24,672 bases of DNA from a virus. Each line of letters opens with the position of its first letter. Position 1 is the first letter of the stretch. The stretch lies in IMG/VR virus record IMGVR_UViG_3300021964_000506, positions 1 to 24,672 of that record; one strand, 5' to 3'. Made by a program: the position numbers and the translations under genes. Below are positions 1 to 6,334 of the stretch, piece after piece. Under the pieces are notes generated by a model, which saw nothing but the letters and a program-made list of their open reading frames with translations, was not told the DNA's origin and ran no database searches.

Positions 1-32
1 CGCATTTCTGTTGCTGATGGTTTTGTCCACAT
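1..32 (-). CDS. pqqA: PqqA-like peptide, N-terminal fragment (runs off left edge)
   Basis: Only ten full codons and part of an eleventh are visible, reading MWTKPSATEM(R) from an ATG at 32-30. A strong Shine-Dalgarno (AAAGGAG on the minus strand, plus-strand 42-48) sits about 8 nt upstream, so the start is credible. The residues align without gaps to bacterial PqqA starts of the form MWTKP-S-F-T-D-L-R, with conservative differences only. PqqA is the about 23-residue ribosomal precursor of the redox cofactor pyrroloquinoline quinone; its Glu and Tyr, crosslinked by the radical SAM enzyme PqqE, would lie outside the window and cannot be checked. The gene diverges from the replication block. A chance match over 11 residues is possible, but the exact MWTKP start with an RBS makes it a serious candidate. 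Confidence 0.6.
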   Translation of the reverse strand, partial: MWTKPSATEM

Positions 33-146
33 AATGTGTACTCCTTTCAATTAAAATAATATACTTTTACCAGTATATATGTATATTATACACTATATGT
101 GTAGGATTTGCATCGGTTATTGTATGAGTTACAACTAAGGATTATT
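33..146. promoter_or_regulatory. Divergent intergenic region with promoter-like AT-rich sequence
   Basis: This 114-base gap separates the leftward PqqA-like gene from the rightward replication block, so it should drive both. On the minus strand a perfect TATAAT lies at 90-85, without a good -35. On the plus strand TTTTAC (65-70) followed after 16 bases by TATACA (87-92) resembles a weak sigma70 promoter. The sequence is so AT-rich that such matches are cheap. No recognisable T7-type phage polymerase promoter was seen. It also contains the leftward gene's RBS (42-48) and the rightward gene's AAGGA (about 137-141). Confidence 0.4.
89..103. repeat. Short inverted repeat TACAC-N5-GTGTA
   Basis: A perfect 5-base inverted repeat with a 5-base AT spacer lies in the divergent promoter region, overlapping the proposed -10 elements. 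Its place and symmetry would suit a small dimeric repressor or activator site, but it is short and the region is AT-rich, so chance is a fair alternative. Confidence 0.25.
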
Positions 147-317
147 ATGAAAAAAAAAATAAAAAAGTTATTAGATAAACAATTTAAATATGTATCTCAA
201 TTACATAGAATAACTTTTAAAAAATCATTAGAAGGTAATAGATATAGATATTTACTTGAACAATTAAGTTATCGTATGGCTGATACTATAGAGGAAATAG
301 ATGAGCAAATTTCTTAG
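147..317 (+). CDS. Small basic hypothetical protein
   Basis: A 56-residue protein, first gene of the rightward block. I place the start at ATG 147 rather than the in-frame ATG at 108 because AAGGA lies 5 nt upstream of 147 and the extra N-terminal residues look non-coding. It opens with a lysine run (MKKKIKKLL) encoded by ten consecutive A residues just after the start codon, and ends in an acidic stretch (EEIDEQ). No membrane segment or known motif is seen. Its 3' end overlaps the primase start by 17 nt, so the two are probably co-translated. First position in an early operon and small size fit an early accessory or host-takeover protein, but that is inference only. Confidence 0.6.
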   Translation: MKKKIKKLLDKQFKYVSQLHRITFKKSLEGNRYRYLLEQLSYRMADTIEEIDEQIS

Positions 318-990
318 GCATTTACCCTGTCCTAAGTGTCGTAGTCGAGACAACTTAGGCGAGTATGAAGACCATTTCTATTGTTTTGGATGTCAATATT
401 ACAAAACAAAACAAGATCTGGAGTCGTTGCGTAACAGATTAAAAGAGAAACGACCCAGTAATGTAACCACCAGTGTGCTTAATACAACTAAAGAGCTACC
501 TCAAGTAGCGATGAAGTGGTTACTATCATATGGTATTACACCAGATGAAATAGTTAAATATAACTTTCAATGGTGTACTGACAATGGAACTTTAATCTTA
601 CTTAACACTGGAAGTTACTGGCAAGGTAGATCATTTAAATCCTATGGACCTAAGTATCTATCCAATGGAGCTAAACCCTTGACAGTGTATGGAAAACATG
701 ATACAATAATTCTAACAGAAGATATTTTATCAGCAATTAAAGTATCTCGTCAGCATCAAGTCTGCTCCGCTCCCTTGTTGGGGAGCAGCCTTGCTACTAA
801 CTTCGAGGAAGAGTTAGTAAAAAATTATAAAGCAGTTTATGTCTGGTTAGACAGAGACAAAGCAAAGAACGCAGTAAGGATAAAGAACAGATTAAAAGGA
901 TTAGGTCTAGATAGTAAAGTAATTATAACCAATCTAGATCCTAAAGAGTATAACAATAAGGAGATTGAACAGTGGTTGAAGAACAGATAA
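301..990 (+). CDS. DNA primase, T7 gp4 primase-type (zinc ribbon + TOPRIM)
   Basis: A 229-residue protein matching the primase half of T7 gp4. An N-terminal zinc ribbon is formed by C10-x2-C13 and C28-x2-C31, used in this family to recognise the priming site. A TOPRIM catalytic core follows, with the glutamate in ILTEDILSA (E140) and the acidic pair in VWLDRDK (D184, D186) expected to bind Mg2+. It should lay RNA primers for lagging-strand synthesis. In T7 primase and helicase are one polypeptide; here the protein ends after TOPRIM and the helicase is a separate gene overlapping by 19 nt. The start ATG has GAGG 6 nt upstream. A GC-rich segment with nested inverted repeats lies inside the TOPRIM coding sequence (762-788). 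Confidence 0.88.
   Translation: MSKFLRHLPCPKCRSRDNLGEYEDHFYCFGCQYYKTKQDLESLRNRLKEKRPSNVTTSVLNTTKELPQVAMKWLLSYGITPDEIVKYNFQWCTDNGTLILLNTGSYWQGRSFKSYGPKYLSNGAKPLTVYGKHDTIILTEDILSAIKVSRQHQVCSAPLLGSSLATNFEEELVKNYKAVYVWLDRDKAKNAVRIKNRLKGLGLDSKVIITNLDPKEYNNKEIEQWLKNR
762..788 (+). repeat. Nested GC-rich inverted repeats inside the primase gene
   Basis: Two mutually exclusive hairpins can form: CTGCTCC (762-768) with GGAGCAG (782-788), or GCTCCC (769-774) with GGGAGC (781-786) around a 6-base loop. The surrounding gene is AT-rich, so this patch stands out. It encodes VCSAPLLGSSL of the TOPRIM domain. It may only reflect the local protein sequence, or be a structured mRNA element. Confidence 0.4.
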
Positions 991-2222
991 TTAAATTGTT
1001 CTGTGAAGACAGGGAATACTATTTAAAGTATTACAAGTATGTTAATCTTAATTATATTAAGACTAACTATACTAGTCATTACAAACTATTTAACAGTATA
1101 GAAAGTTATTACAATACATATGATAATAAAGAAAGTATTAGTACATCAGAATTAGAATTACAATACAACAGTAATTATTTATTACAAGAGTCAGAGCGTA
1201 AAGAACTTACGCTTCTTGTAACCCGAATCTTTGACGCTGAAATCACCAACAAAGATGCTGTAGTAAATCTCCTAAATGAGCATCGCAGGCGAGGATTAGC
1301 GGGTGACCTCGCCAAGCTTGCTCTTGATGTAGAAGATGGTACTGCAGATCCTGATAGATTGATAGAAAAGTTTAAAGATTTTGAAAAAGATGAAGTAGAA
1401 GATAAAGGTTTTAACTTTCAGAATATGAGTCTATCTCATATATATGAAGAACAAGAAAACAATCCAGGTTTACGTTGGAGACTTAACTGGCTTAACAAAT
1501 CATTAGGCAGTCTACGCAAAGGTAACTTTGGATTTATCTTTGCTAGACCTGAAACAGGTAAAACTACGTTTTTAGCTAGTGAAATAACACATATGATTAA
1601 ACAAACAGATGGTGATATACTATGGTTTAATAACGAAGAAGCTAATATAGGAGTTGCTGAAAGAATTAACCAAGCCTTTGCAGGTGTTGAACGCAACATC
1701 CTCAAAGGACAACAACAAGCTGCTTATGAAAAACAATATGAAGATATAGTAAGTGATAGAATTAAACTAATAGGTAATGAAATAACAGAGTCTACTAACC
1801 CTAAAGTAATTGAAGACATACTTAAAAAGACTAACCCAGCATTAATTATCTTTGATCAGATAGATAAAATCAAAGGGTTCAAAGCAGATCGTAATGATCT
1901 AGAACTCAAAGCTATCTATCAATGGGCTCGTGAAATTGCAAAGAAATATGCACCAGTTATTGCAGTATCACAGGCATCAGGCGAAGCTGATGGTAAGCTA
2001 TGGCTTACAATGAACATGGTAGATGGTAGTAAAACAGGTAAACAAGGTGAGGCTGACTGGATGTTAGGTATAGGTAAAGAGCAAGACAACACCTCAAGAC
2101 TTAGATACTTCAATATACTGAAGAACAAGTTACCAGGGGATGACGATACTCTACCTGACCTAAGACACGGTAGCACTCAAGTATTAATTAAACCAGAGAT
2201 AGCAAGATATGAAGACATCTAA
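972..2222 (+). CDS. Replicative DNA helicase, DnaB/T7 gp4 helicase-type
   Basis: A 416-residue hexameric-type helicase that would unwind DNA ahead of the polymerase. The N-terminal part (about 1-150) is helical and resembles DnaB N-terminal regions; the RecA-like motor follows, with Walker A ARPETGKTT (191-199, K197), a NNEE motif (about 220-223) in the usual motif H1a position, Walker B LIIFDQID (D295), and a conserved SQASGE stretch after the central strand. The start is the GTG at 972: AAGGAG lies at 958-963, 8 nt upstream, and no better ATG exists nearby. It overlaps the primase gene by 19 nt, and its last 14 nt overlap the polymerase gene, implying co-translation of primase, helicase and polymerase. 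Confidence 0.88.
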   Translation: MVEEQIIKLFCEDREYYLKYYKYVNLNYIKTNYTSHYKLFNSIESYYNTYDNKESISTSELELQYNSNYLLQESERKELTLLVTRIFDAEITNKDAVVNLLNEHRRRGLAGDLAKLALDVEDGTADPDRLIEKFKDFEKDEVEDKGFNFQNMSLSHIYEEQENNPGLRWRLNWLNKSLGSLRKGNFGFIFARPETGKTTFLASEITHMIKQTDGDILWFNNEEANIGVAERINQAFAGVERNILKGQQQAAYEKQYEDIVSDRIKLIGNEITESTNPKVIEDILKKTNPALIIFDQIDKIKGFKADRNDLELKAIYQWAREIAKKYAPVIAVSQASGEADGKLWLTMNMVDGSKTGKQGEADWMLGIGKEQDNTSRLRYFNILKNKLPGDDDTLPDLRHGSTQVLIKPEIARYEDI

Positions 2223-3363
2223 ACCATACATAACACTCGATGTAGAAACAACTACATCTAATAAAGGTAACCCTTTTGATCAGACTAACAAGCTATGCTA
2301 TGTAGGTATTGATCAAGAGGTATATAATATCGAGTATGATGTTGAGCCCTACAAGGATAATCTCCTTAAAATCCAAGAGTCTATTGACTCTGCCACTGTC
2401 CTTGTGGGGTTTAATATCAAATTCGATTTACATTGGTTATCTCGATATGGTATTAAATTTACTAACAAAAGAATATGGGACTGTCAGGTTGTACAGTTTA
2501 TACTTGATGGACAGTCTAACCCATACCCTAGTCTTAACGGTGTTGCTGAACACTACGGATTAGAATCTAAACTAGACGTAGTGTCAGAACAGTATTGGAA
2601 AAACGGTATTGATACACCTGATATACCAGAAGAAATACTAACTGACTATCTAAAACAAGATGTTAAATTAACAGAACAGATAATGGTTAAGCAAATGGAA
2701 GAGCTAAACAAACGACCAGAGCTTAAACGATTAGTTAGTTTACACAATCAAGATCTATTAGTATTGCAAGAGATGGAATTTAATGGTATACTATATAATT
2801 ATGGTAAAAGTAAAACACTAGGAGATGAACTTGAAGAACAAATATCTAAACTGGATCAAAAGCTTTTTGAATTCCACCGCTTCGATTCTTTTAACCCTAA
2901 TAGCGTGGATCATCTTAGCGCTTTCTTATATGGTGGCATTATTAAGTACAAGCGTCAGCGTCCTATTGGACATTATAAGAGTGGGGCTAGACAGGGTGAA
3001 GTCAAACTCCAGTGGTTCGAAGAACAACTCGAATTACCTAGACGAATAAAACCATTAAAAGGTACTGAGCTCGCTAAAGAAGGTCTTTACTCTACGGATG
3101 AAAAGACCTTACGCTCACTCAAACCTAATAAAGAAGGTCAAGAGATACTAGATATACTCTTAACAAGAGCTACTCTAGAGAAACGTAAGTCAACTTACTA
3201 TATAGGTTTATGTAAATTGATTGATGATAACAATTGGAAGAAAGGAGAAATACATGGGCAACTAAACCAATGTGTAGCAAGAACAGGTAGGTTATCAAGT
3301 AGTCGACCTAACCTGCAGAACTTTGATGGAGAGATTAAGTCTCTTTTTACTTCAAGATATTAA
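2209..3363 (+). CDS. polA: DNA polymerase A, N-terminal part (3'-5' exonuclease and thumb), split gene
   Basis: A 384-residue protein holding the first part of a T7-like family A polymerase. The proofreading exonuclease looks intact: Exo I DVE (D11, E13), Exo II NIKFD (N69, D73), Exo III YLKQD (Y147, D151). The thumb region follows, then the polymerase motif TGRLSSSRPNLQNF starting at 359. The reading frame stops at FTSRY, immediately before motif A, which opens the separate ORF at 3852. Compared with Klenow (TGRLSSTDPNLQN ... motif A DYSQIE), almost no residues are missing at the break. The stop codon is fused to the RBS of the next gene (TAAGGAG). This half cannot polymerise alone; it should pair with the 3852-4568 product. 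Confidence 0.87.
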   Translation: MKTSKPYITLDVETTTSNKGNPFDQTNKLCYVGIDQEVYNIEYDVEPYKDNLLKIQESIDSATVLVGFNIKFDLHWLSRYGIKFTNKRIWDCQVVQFILDGQSNPYPSLNGVAEHYGLESKLDVVSEQYWKNGIDTPDIPEEILTDYLKQDVKLTEQIMVKQMEELNKRPELKRLVSLHNQDLLVLQEMEFNGILYNYGKSKTLGDELEEQISKLDQKLFEFHRFDSFNPNSVDHLSAFLYGGIIKYKRQRPIGHYKSGARQGEVKLQWFEEQLELPRRIKPLKGTELAKEGLYSTDEKTLRSLKPNKEGQEILDILLTRATLEKRKSTYYIGLCKLIDDNNWKKGEIHGQLNQCVARTGRLSSSRPNLQNFDGEIKSLFTSRY

Positions 3364-3372
3364 GGAGATATT

Positions 3373-3639
3373 ATGAAATTTATAGATAAATATGTAGATG
3401 AAACTATATATGCAGGACTCATCGCAGCAGTTTGTTTAGGCTTAGCAGTATGGTTAATGGGTACAGCATCTAAAAAAGATGAATTTACAGTGCTGTTAGA
3501 TGAAAACATGACAGATGAAATTATTATTACACCTTATGTATATGAACCATTACCTGAGATTGTAATTAATGATCCAATTTTACCACGTGCATTACCACCA
3601 TTAATTGAAGGTGGTGAGGTATACTTTGAAGAAATCTAG
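3373..3639 (+). CDS. Small single-span membrane protein inside the split polymerase locus
   Basis: An 88-residue protein with GGAG 5 nt upstream of its ATG. One clear hydrophobic segment spans about residues 13-31 (YAGLIAAVCLGLAVWLMG), preceded by a charged N-terminus and followed by an acidic, proline-rich tail. This suggests an inner-membrane protein with a short N-terminal end and a soluble C-terminal tail. I do not recognise a family. Length and a single span would also suit a small holin-like or superinfection-exclusion protein, but nothing in the motifs decides this. It begins 10 nt after the stop of the polymerase N-terminal part and overlaps the next ORF, so it is embedded in the replication operon. 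Confidence 0.65.
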   Translation: MKFIDKYVDETIYAGLIAAVCLGLAVWLMGTASKKDEFTVLLDENMTDEIIITPYVYEPLPEIVINDPILPRALPPLIEGGEVYFEEI

Positions 3640-3874
3640 TATATCTTATTCGTATATACATCCTACGATTAAACATACAAATAAGAGACAAAGTAGATTA
3701 GATAATCTATATGAAGATATAGAAAGGAAAGGTGTGACAGAAGCTTGGTTAAACTACATAGCAAAAGACATTGATGATGTCATAGCTATTGAAGGTATAG
3801 ACAAATTAATGCAACACCTTGATGATAAATCAATAGAGGCAATTGTTACTTATGTTACTACAAGCAGACGCTAA
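3626..3874 (+). CDS. Small hypothetical protein in the split polymerase locus (non-ATG start)
   Basis: An 82-residue frame without any ATG near its beginning. I choose TTG 3626 because GGTGAGG lies 6 nt upstream; TTG 3605 or GTG 3611 are alternatives. The N-terminus is basic and polar; the C-terminal two thirds (RKGVTEAWLNYIAKDIDD onward) look alpha-helical and acidic. No catalytic motif, zinc ligand set or homing endonuclease motif (LAGLIDADG, GIY-YIG, HNH) is visible. It overlaps the membrane protein gene upstream and the polymerase C-terminal gene downstream (ATG 3852), so its translation probably feeds directly into that gene. Role unknown. Confidence 0.55.
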   Translation: MKKSSISYSYIHPTIKHTNKRQSRLDNLYEDIERKGVTEAWLNYIAKDIDDVIAIEGIDKLMQHLDDKSIEAIVTYVTTSRR

Positions 3875-4568
3875 ACAACTAGAGTGGGTAGGTGCAGCCT
3901 ACCTAAGTCAAGACGACCTAGCTATTAAAGAGATATGGGAGGGAACTGACATGCACTCTGACAACCAAGAAAGATTTGGATTACCTTCTAGGCTAATAGC
4001 CAAGACATTCGTATTCAGATTAATCTATGGTGGATCTGCCTACTCATATGCTAACGATCCTAACTTTAAAGAGATTGGTAATGAAATGTATTGGCAAAAC
4101 ATTATTGATCAGTTCTATAATAAATATACTAAACTAAAGGAGTGGCACGATGAAATAGTATTCAAAGCAAAACGAGATAGGAAACTCACTATGCCAACTG
4201 GTCGTGTGTATTACTACGAACCAGAGGTTACGAGCTATGGTGTTAAACACCCACGCACTAAGATATTAAACTATCCAGTGCAAGGCTTAGGTGCTGACTT
4301 GATGTCGATAGCAAGAGTATCCTTACGTAATAGATTACTCGACAAAGAAGGAGTCAAACTAATTAACACAGTTCATGACTCAATTATACTTGACTTTGAT
4401 CCTAAAGTATGGGATAATATAAGTATAGTTAAAATTGTTGAGAAATGTTTTAACGATGTACCAGAAAACTTTGAGAAGTTATTTGGACATAAATTTAATC
4501 TACCCATGAGAGTCGAATGTGAAGTTGGACCAACATGGGGTAACATGGAGACAGTTAATGTTAATTAA
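3852..4568 (+). CDS. polA: DNA polymerase A, C-terminal part (palm and fingers), split gene
   Basis: A 238-residue protein carrying the catalytic palm and fingers of a family A polymerase. Motif A is QADAKQLEW (D6; E11 in the steric-gate position). The O-helix, motif B, reads RLIAKTFVFRLIYGG: R47, K51, F55 and Y59 keep the R-x3-K-x3-F-x3-Y spacing, so the Klenow-762 position is Phe. Motif C is TVHDSIILDF (D176), with Ser where most relatives have Glu (HDE). The protein begins almost exactly at motif A, complementing the 2209-3363 product. ATG 3852 is preferred; TTG 3843 is also possible, but its GAGG is only 3 nt away. Both aspartates are intact, so I judge it functional as part of a two-chain enzyme. 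Confidence 0.86.
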   Translation: MLLQADAKQLEWVGAAYLSQDDLAIKEIWEGTDMHSDNQERFGLPSRLIAKTFVFRLIYGGSAYSYANDPNFKEIGNEMYWQNIIDQFYNKYTKLKEWHDEIVFKAKRDRKLTMPTGRVYYYEPEVTSYGVKHPRTKILNYPVQGLGADLMSIARVSLRNRLLDKEGVKLINTVHDSIILDFDPKVWDNISIVKIVEKCFNDVPENFEKLFGHKFNLPMRVECEVGPTWGNMETVNVN

Positions 4569-5109
4569 TATTATTGATGTAGCACAACCACAAACAAGTA
4601 CTAACCGTAACGGTAGACAATACCAATCATTAGAAGTCACCTATAAAGATGATCAAGGTAGAGTCAGTAGCAAAAAACTAATGTCATTCTCTAACCCAGA
4701 TGTGTTTAGAACAGCACAGACATGGGAAAAAGGCGACGAAGTAAACATTGCTATGGAAAAAGACGATGCAGGTTACTGGAACTGGACAAAAGTGTTAGCA
4801 GCTGGAGAGGTGGCGCCTGCGCCTACAAACCAAAGCGTAGCGACAGCCTCGACAGGTGATAGTAAACCATCAGGTAAACCAACAAGAGTCACAGGAAGTA
4901 ACTACGAAACAAAAGAAGAGCGTGCTCTACGACAACTAATGATCGTTCGACAGAGCTCTTTATCAAATGCAGTAGCAACTCTAGCGACACATGGCAGTCC
5001 ATTATCTAGTGATCAAGTAATTACACTAGCAAAACAATATGAAAGATTTGTAATGGAGGGTGAACAATCAACATCTCTAGATAACCTAGCAGATGATGTA
5101 CCGTTCTAA
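4558..5109 (+). CDS. Single-stranded DNA-binding protein (SSB-like)
   Basis: A 183-residue protein. The start is ATG 4558, with GGAG 7 nt upstream, rather than the in-frame ATG at 4519. The N-terminal half is beta-rich and fits an OB fold (about 1-80, including GRQYQSLEVTYKD and aromatic WNW). A low-complexity Ala/Thr/Pro/Ser linker follows, then a helical segment. The last residues, DNLADDVPF, match the acidic, Phe-terminated tip of bacterial SSBs (DDDIPF), which recruits replication partners. The gene overlaps the polymerase 3' end by 11 nt and is followed after 2 nt by the exonuclease. T7 gp2.5 also has an acidic tail and Phe terminus. Fold assignment is inference; the tip is direct. Confidence 0.72.
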   Translation: MLINIIDVAQPQTSTNRNGRQYQSLEVTYKDDQGRVSSKKLMSFSNPDVFRTAQTWEKGDEVNIAMEKDDAGYWNWTKVLAAGEVAPAPTNQSVATASTGDSKPSGKPTRVTGSNYETKEERALRQLMIVRQSSLSNAVATLATHGSPLSSDQVITLAKQYERFVMEGEQSTSLDNLADDVPF

Positions 5110-5111
5110 TT

Positions 5112-5801
5112 ATGGAAGCTTTAATTGACCAAGACTTAGTATGTTTTCGATGCGCAGCAAGCGCAGAGAATGACGATTTAGGTATAGCTATATACAGAGC
5201 TAACGAATTGTTTGATCAAATTATTGAGAAGACAGGAGCTAGCTCTTATAGAGCTTTCTTAACAGGTACTAATAACTTTAGAAAGCAAATATATCCTGAG
5301 TATAAAGCAAATAGAACTGCTCCTAAACCTAAGCATCTAGAAGATCTTAGGAAGTGGAGTATCTCTGAACTTAATGCTGAGGTAGCAGATGAAGGACTAG
5401 AAGCAGATGATATGCTTGGCATCTATCAAACAGATGATACTATCATATGCAGTTTAGATAAGGACTTGTTACAAATACCAGGTCAACATTTCTCTTGGGA
5501 AATTAATGGTAAAGGATGGACAAGACCTGATACGTTTATAGAACAATCTGAACTAGAAGGTCTTCGTCTATTCTATGAACAGTGTATCAAAGGAGATCGT
5601 AGTGACAATATTAAAGGCATTGAAGGATTGGGTGAAAAGAAAGCAAAGGTCTTACTTGAACCTGCTCAATCAGAAAAAGAAATGCTGCAAATAGTACGCA
5701 ATGCATATGGCAATGATGAAGAGTTTTTTATGAATGCTTCTTGTCTATGGATACTACGTAATGATAGACAAAAATATAAGGAACGGTATGCCAGCATTTA
5801 A
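5112..5801 (+). CDS. 5'-3' exonuclease (T7 gp6 / flap nuclease family)
   Basis: A 229-residue protein with the full acidic metal-binding pattern of the FEN/5'-exonuclease family: D7 at the N-terminus, YPEYKANR (61-68), EADDMLG (E97, D99, D100), SLDKDLLQ (D116, D118) and GDRSDNIKG (D162, D165), followed by a helix-hairpin-helix-like GIEGLGEKKA (169-178). The family removes RNA primers and degrades host or recombining DNA from 5' ends. The Pol A-associated 5' nuclease is thus a separate gene, as in T7. No Shine-Dalgarno is visible before ATG 5112, which lies 2 nt after the SSB stop; translation probably depends on re-initiation. Its end overlaps the resolvase start by 14 nt. Confidence 0.88.
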   Translation: MEALIDQDLVCFRCAASAENDDLGIAIYRANELFDQIIEKTGASSYRAFLTGTNNFRKQIYPEYKANRTAPKPKHLEDLRKWSISELNAEVADEGLEADDMLGIYQTDDTIICSLDKDLLQIPGQHFSWEINGKGWTRPDTFIEQSELEGLRLFYEQCIKGDRSDNIKGIEGLGEKKAKVLLEPAQSEKEMLQIVRNAYGNDEEFFMNASCLWILRNDRQKYKERYASI

Positions 5802-6168
5802 AAGTAAGTTTGAAGCAGCTGTGTGGAAAGAGCTGCGCAAACATTATAAGTCGTGTAAGTATGAACCAGATAAGCATGAGTATATACAACCTGTTATACA
5901 TAGGAAATATATACCAGACTTTAAGATGGCTCGCAATGTTTACATTGAAGCAAAGGGTAAGCTAGACTTAGCAACAAGGCAGAAGATGGTATGGTTTAAA
6001 GAGTCCAACCCGCATATAACCATTATCTTTCTATTTATGAACGCTGACAATAAGATAACTAAACGAAGCAAAACAACATACGCTATGTGGGCTGAGAAGA
6101 ATGGTTTCTTATGGTTAGATTATAGGAGTGATTGGATAAATGATTATAAAAAACTTAAGAAAAAATGA
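5788..6168 (+). CDS. Endonuclease I-type Holliday junction resolvase (T7 gp3 family)
   Basis: A 126-residue protein. I use ATG 5788, with AAGGA 5 nt upstream, rather than ATG 5734, whose extra residues lie inside the exonuclease gene. Catalytic residues line up with T7 endonuclease I: E9, then D44 in YIPDF, then E54 and K56 in YIEAKGK. The E-to-D spacing (35) and D-to-E spacing (10) equal those from memory of T7 (E20, D55, E65, K67). The enzyme cleaves branched DNA, clearing recombination and replication junctions before packaging and helping host DNA breakdown. The C-terminus is lysine-rich and overlaps the next ORF by 29 nt. Confidence 0.87.
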   Translation: MPAFKSKFEAAVWKELRKHYKSCKYEPDKHEYIQPVIHRKYIPDFKMARNVYIEAKGKLDLATRQKMVWFKESNPHITIIFLFMNADNKITKRSKTTYAMWAEKNGFLWLDYRSDWINDYKKLKKK

Positions 6169-6334
6169 AGACGGATCTTATGATTTTGATTTTAGTGTAG
6201 ACAATTTAGAAGCTGAGTTCTTAATGGATCATGCTATTAAAGATCTAATAAGAAACGGTATTATAAAAGTAAACGAAGGCGATGCCGAGTTTGAAATAGA
6301 AGAAGATATTAAAGTAGGAGGGACGTTACAATGA
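6140..6334 (+). CDS. Small acidic hypothetical protein
   Basis: A 64-residue acidic protein starting at ATG 6140, with AGGAG 11 nt upstream inside the resolvase gene. It is mostly charged, with an acidic central part (DFDFSVDNLEAE) and a Glu-rich region near the end. There is no membrane segment. It overlaps the resolvase upstream and the metallophosphoesterase downstream (4 nt ATGA overlap), and its last codons contain the phosphoesterase RBS (GGAGGG, 6317-6322). I do not recognise a family. Small acidic proteins in this position of T7-like phages can be DNA-mimic or inhibitor proteins, but this is only a possibility. Confidence 0.6.
   Translation: MIIKNLRKNEDGSYDFDFSVDNLEAEFLMDHAIKDLIRNGIIKVNEGDAEFEIEEDIKVGGTLQ

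Noticed and set aside
150-159. Programmed frameshift at the run of ten A residues in the first gene
   Set aside because: Slippage is possible, but no longer frame of interest opens in the other phases; the run simply encodes Lys codons next to the start.
1436-2176. Minus-strand frames opposite the helicase (1436-1705, 1919-2176)
   Set aside because: They are antisense shadows of an unambiguous helicase, with no RBS and unlikely composition.
2309-3049. Alternative plus-strand frames inside the polymerase exonuclease gene (2309-2563, 2825-3049)
   Set aside because: Out-of-frame with a strongly supported protein; hydrophobic content is caused by AT-rich codons and there is no RBS support.
3364-3851. 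Group I intron or intein as explanation of the polymerase break
   Set aside because: The insert has two frames with their own RBS, no intein N- and C-terminal motifs, and no convincing P/Q/R/S core; an AAGATATAG string at about 3714-3722 resembles an S element but lies in an AT-rich coding region and has no partner R element that I can find.
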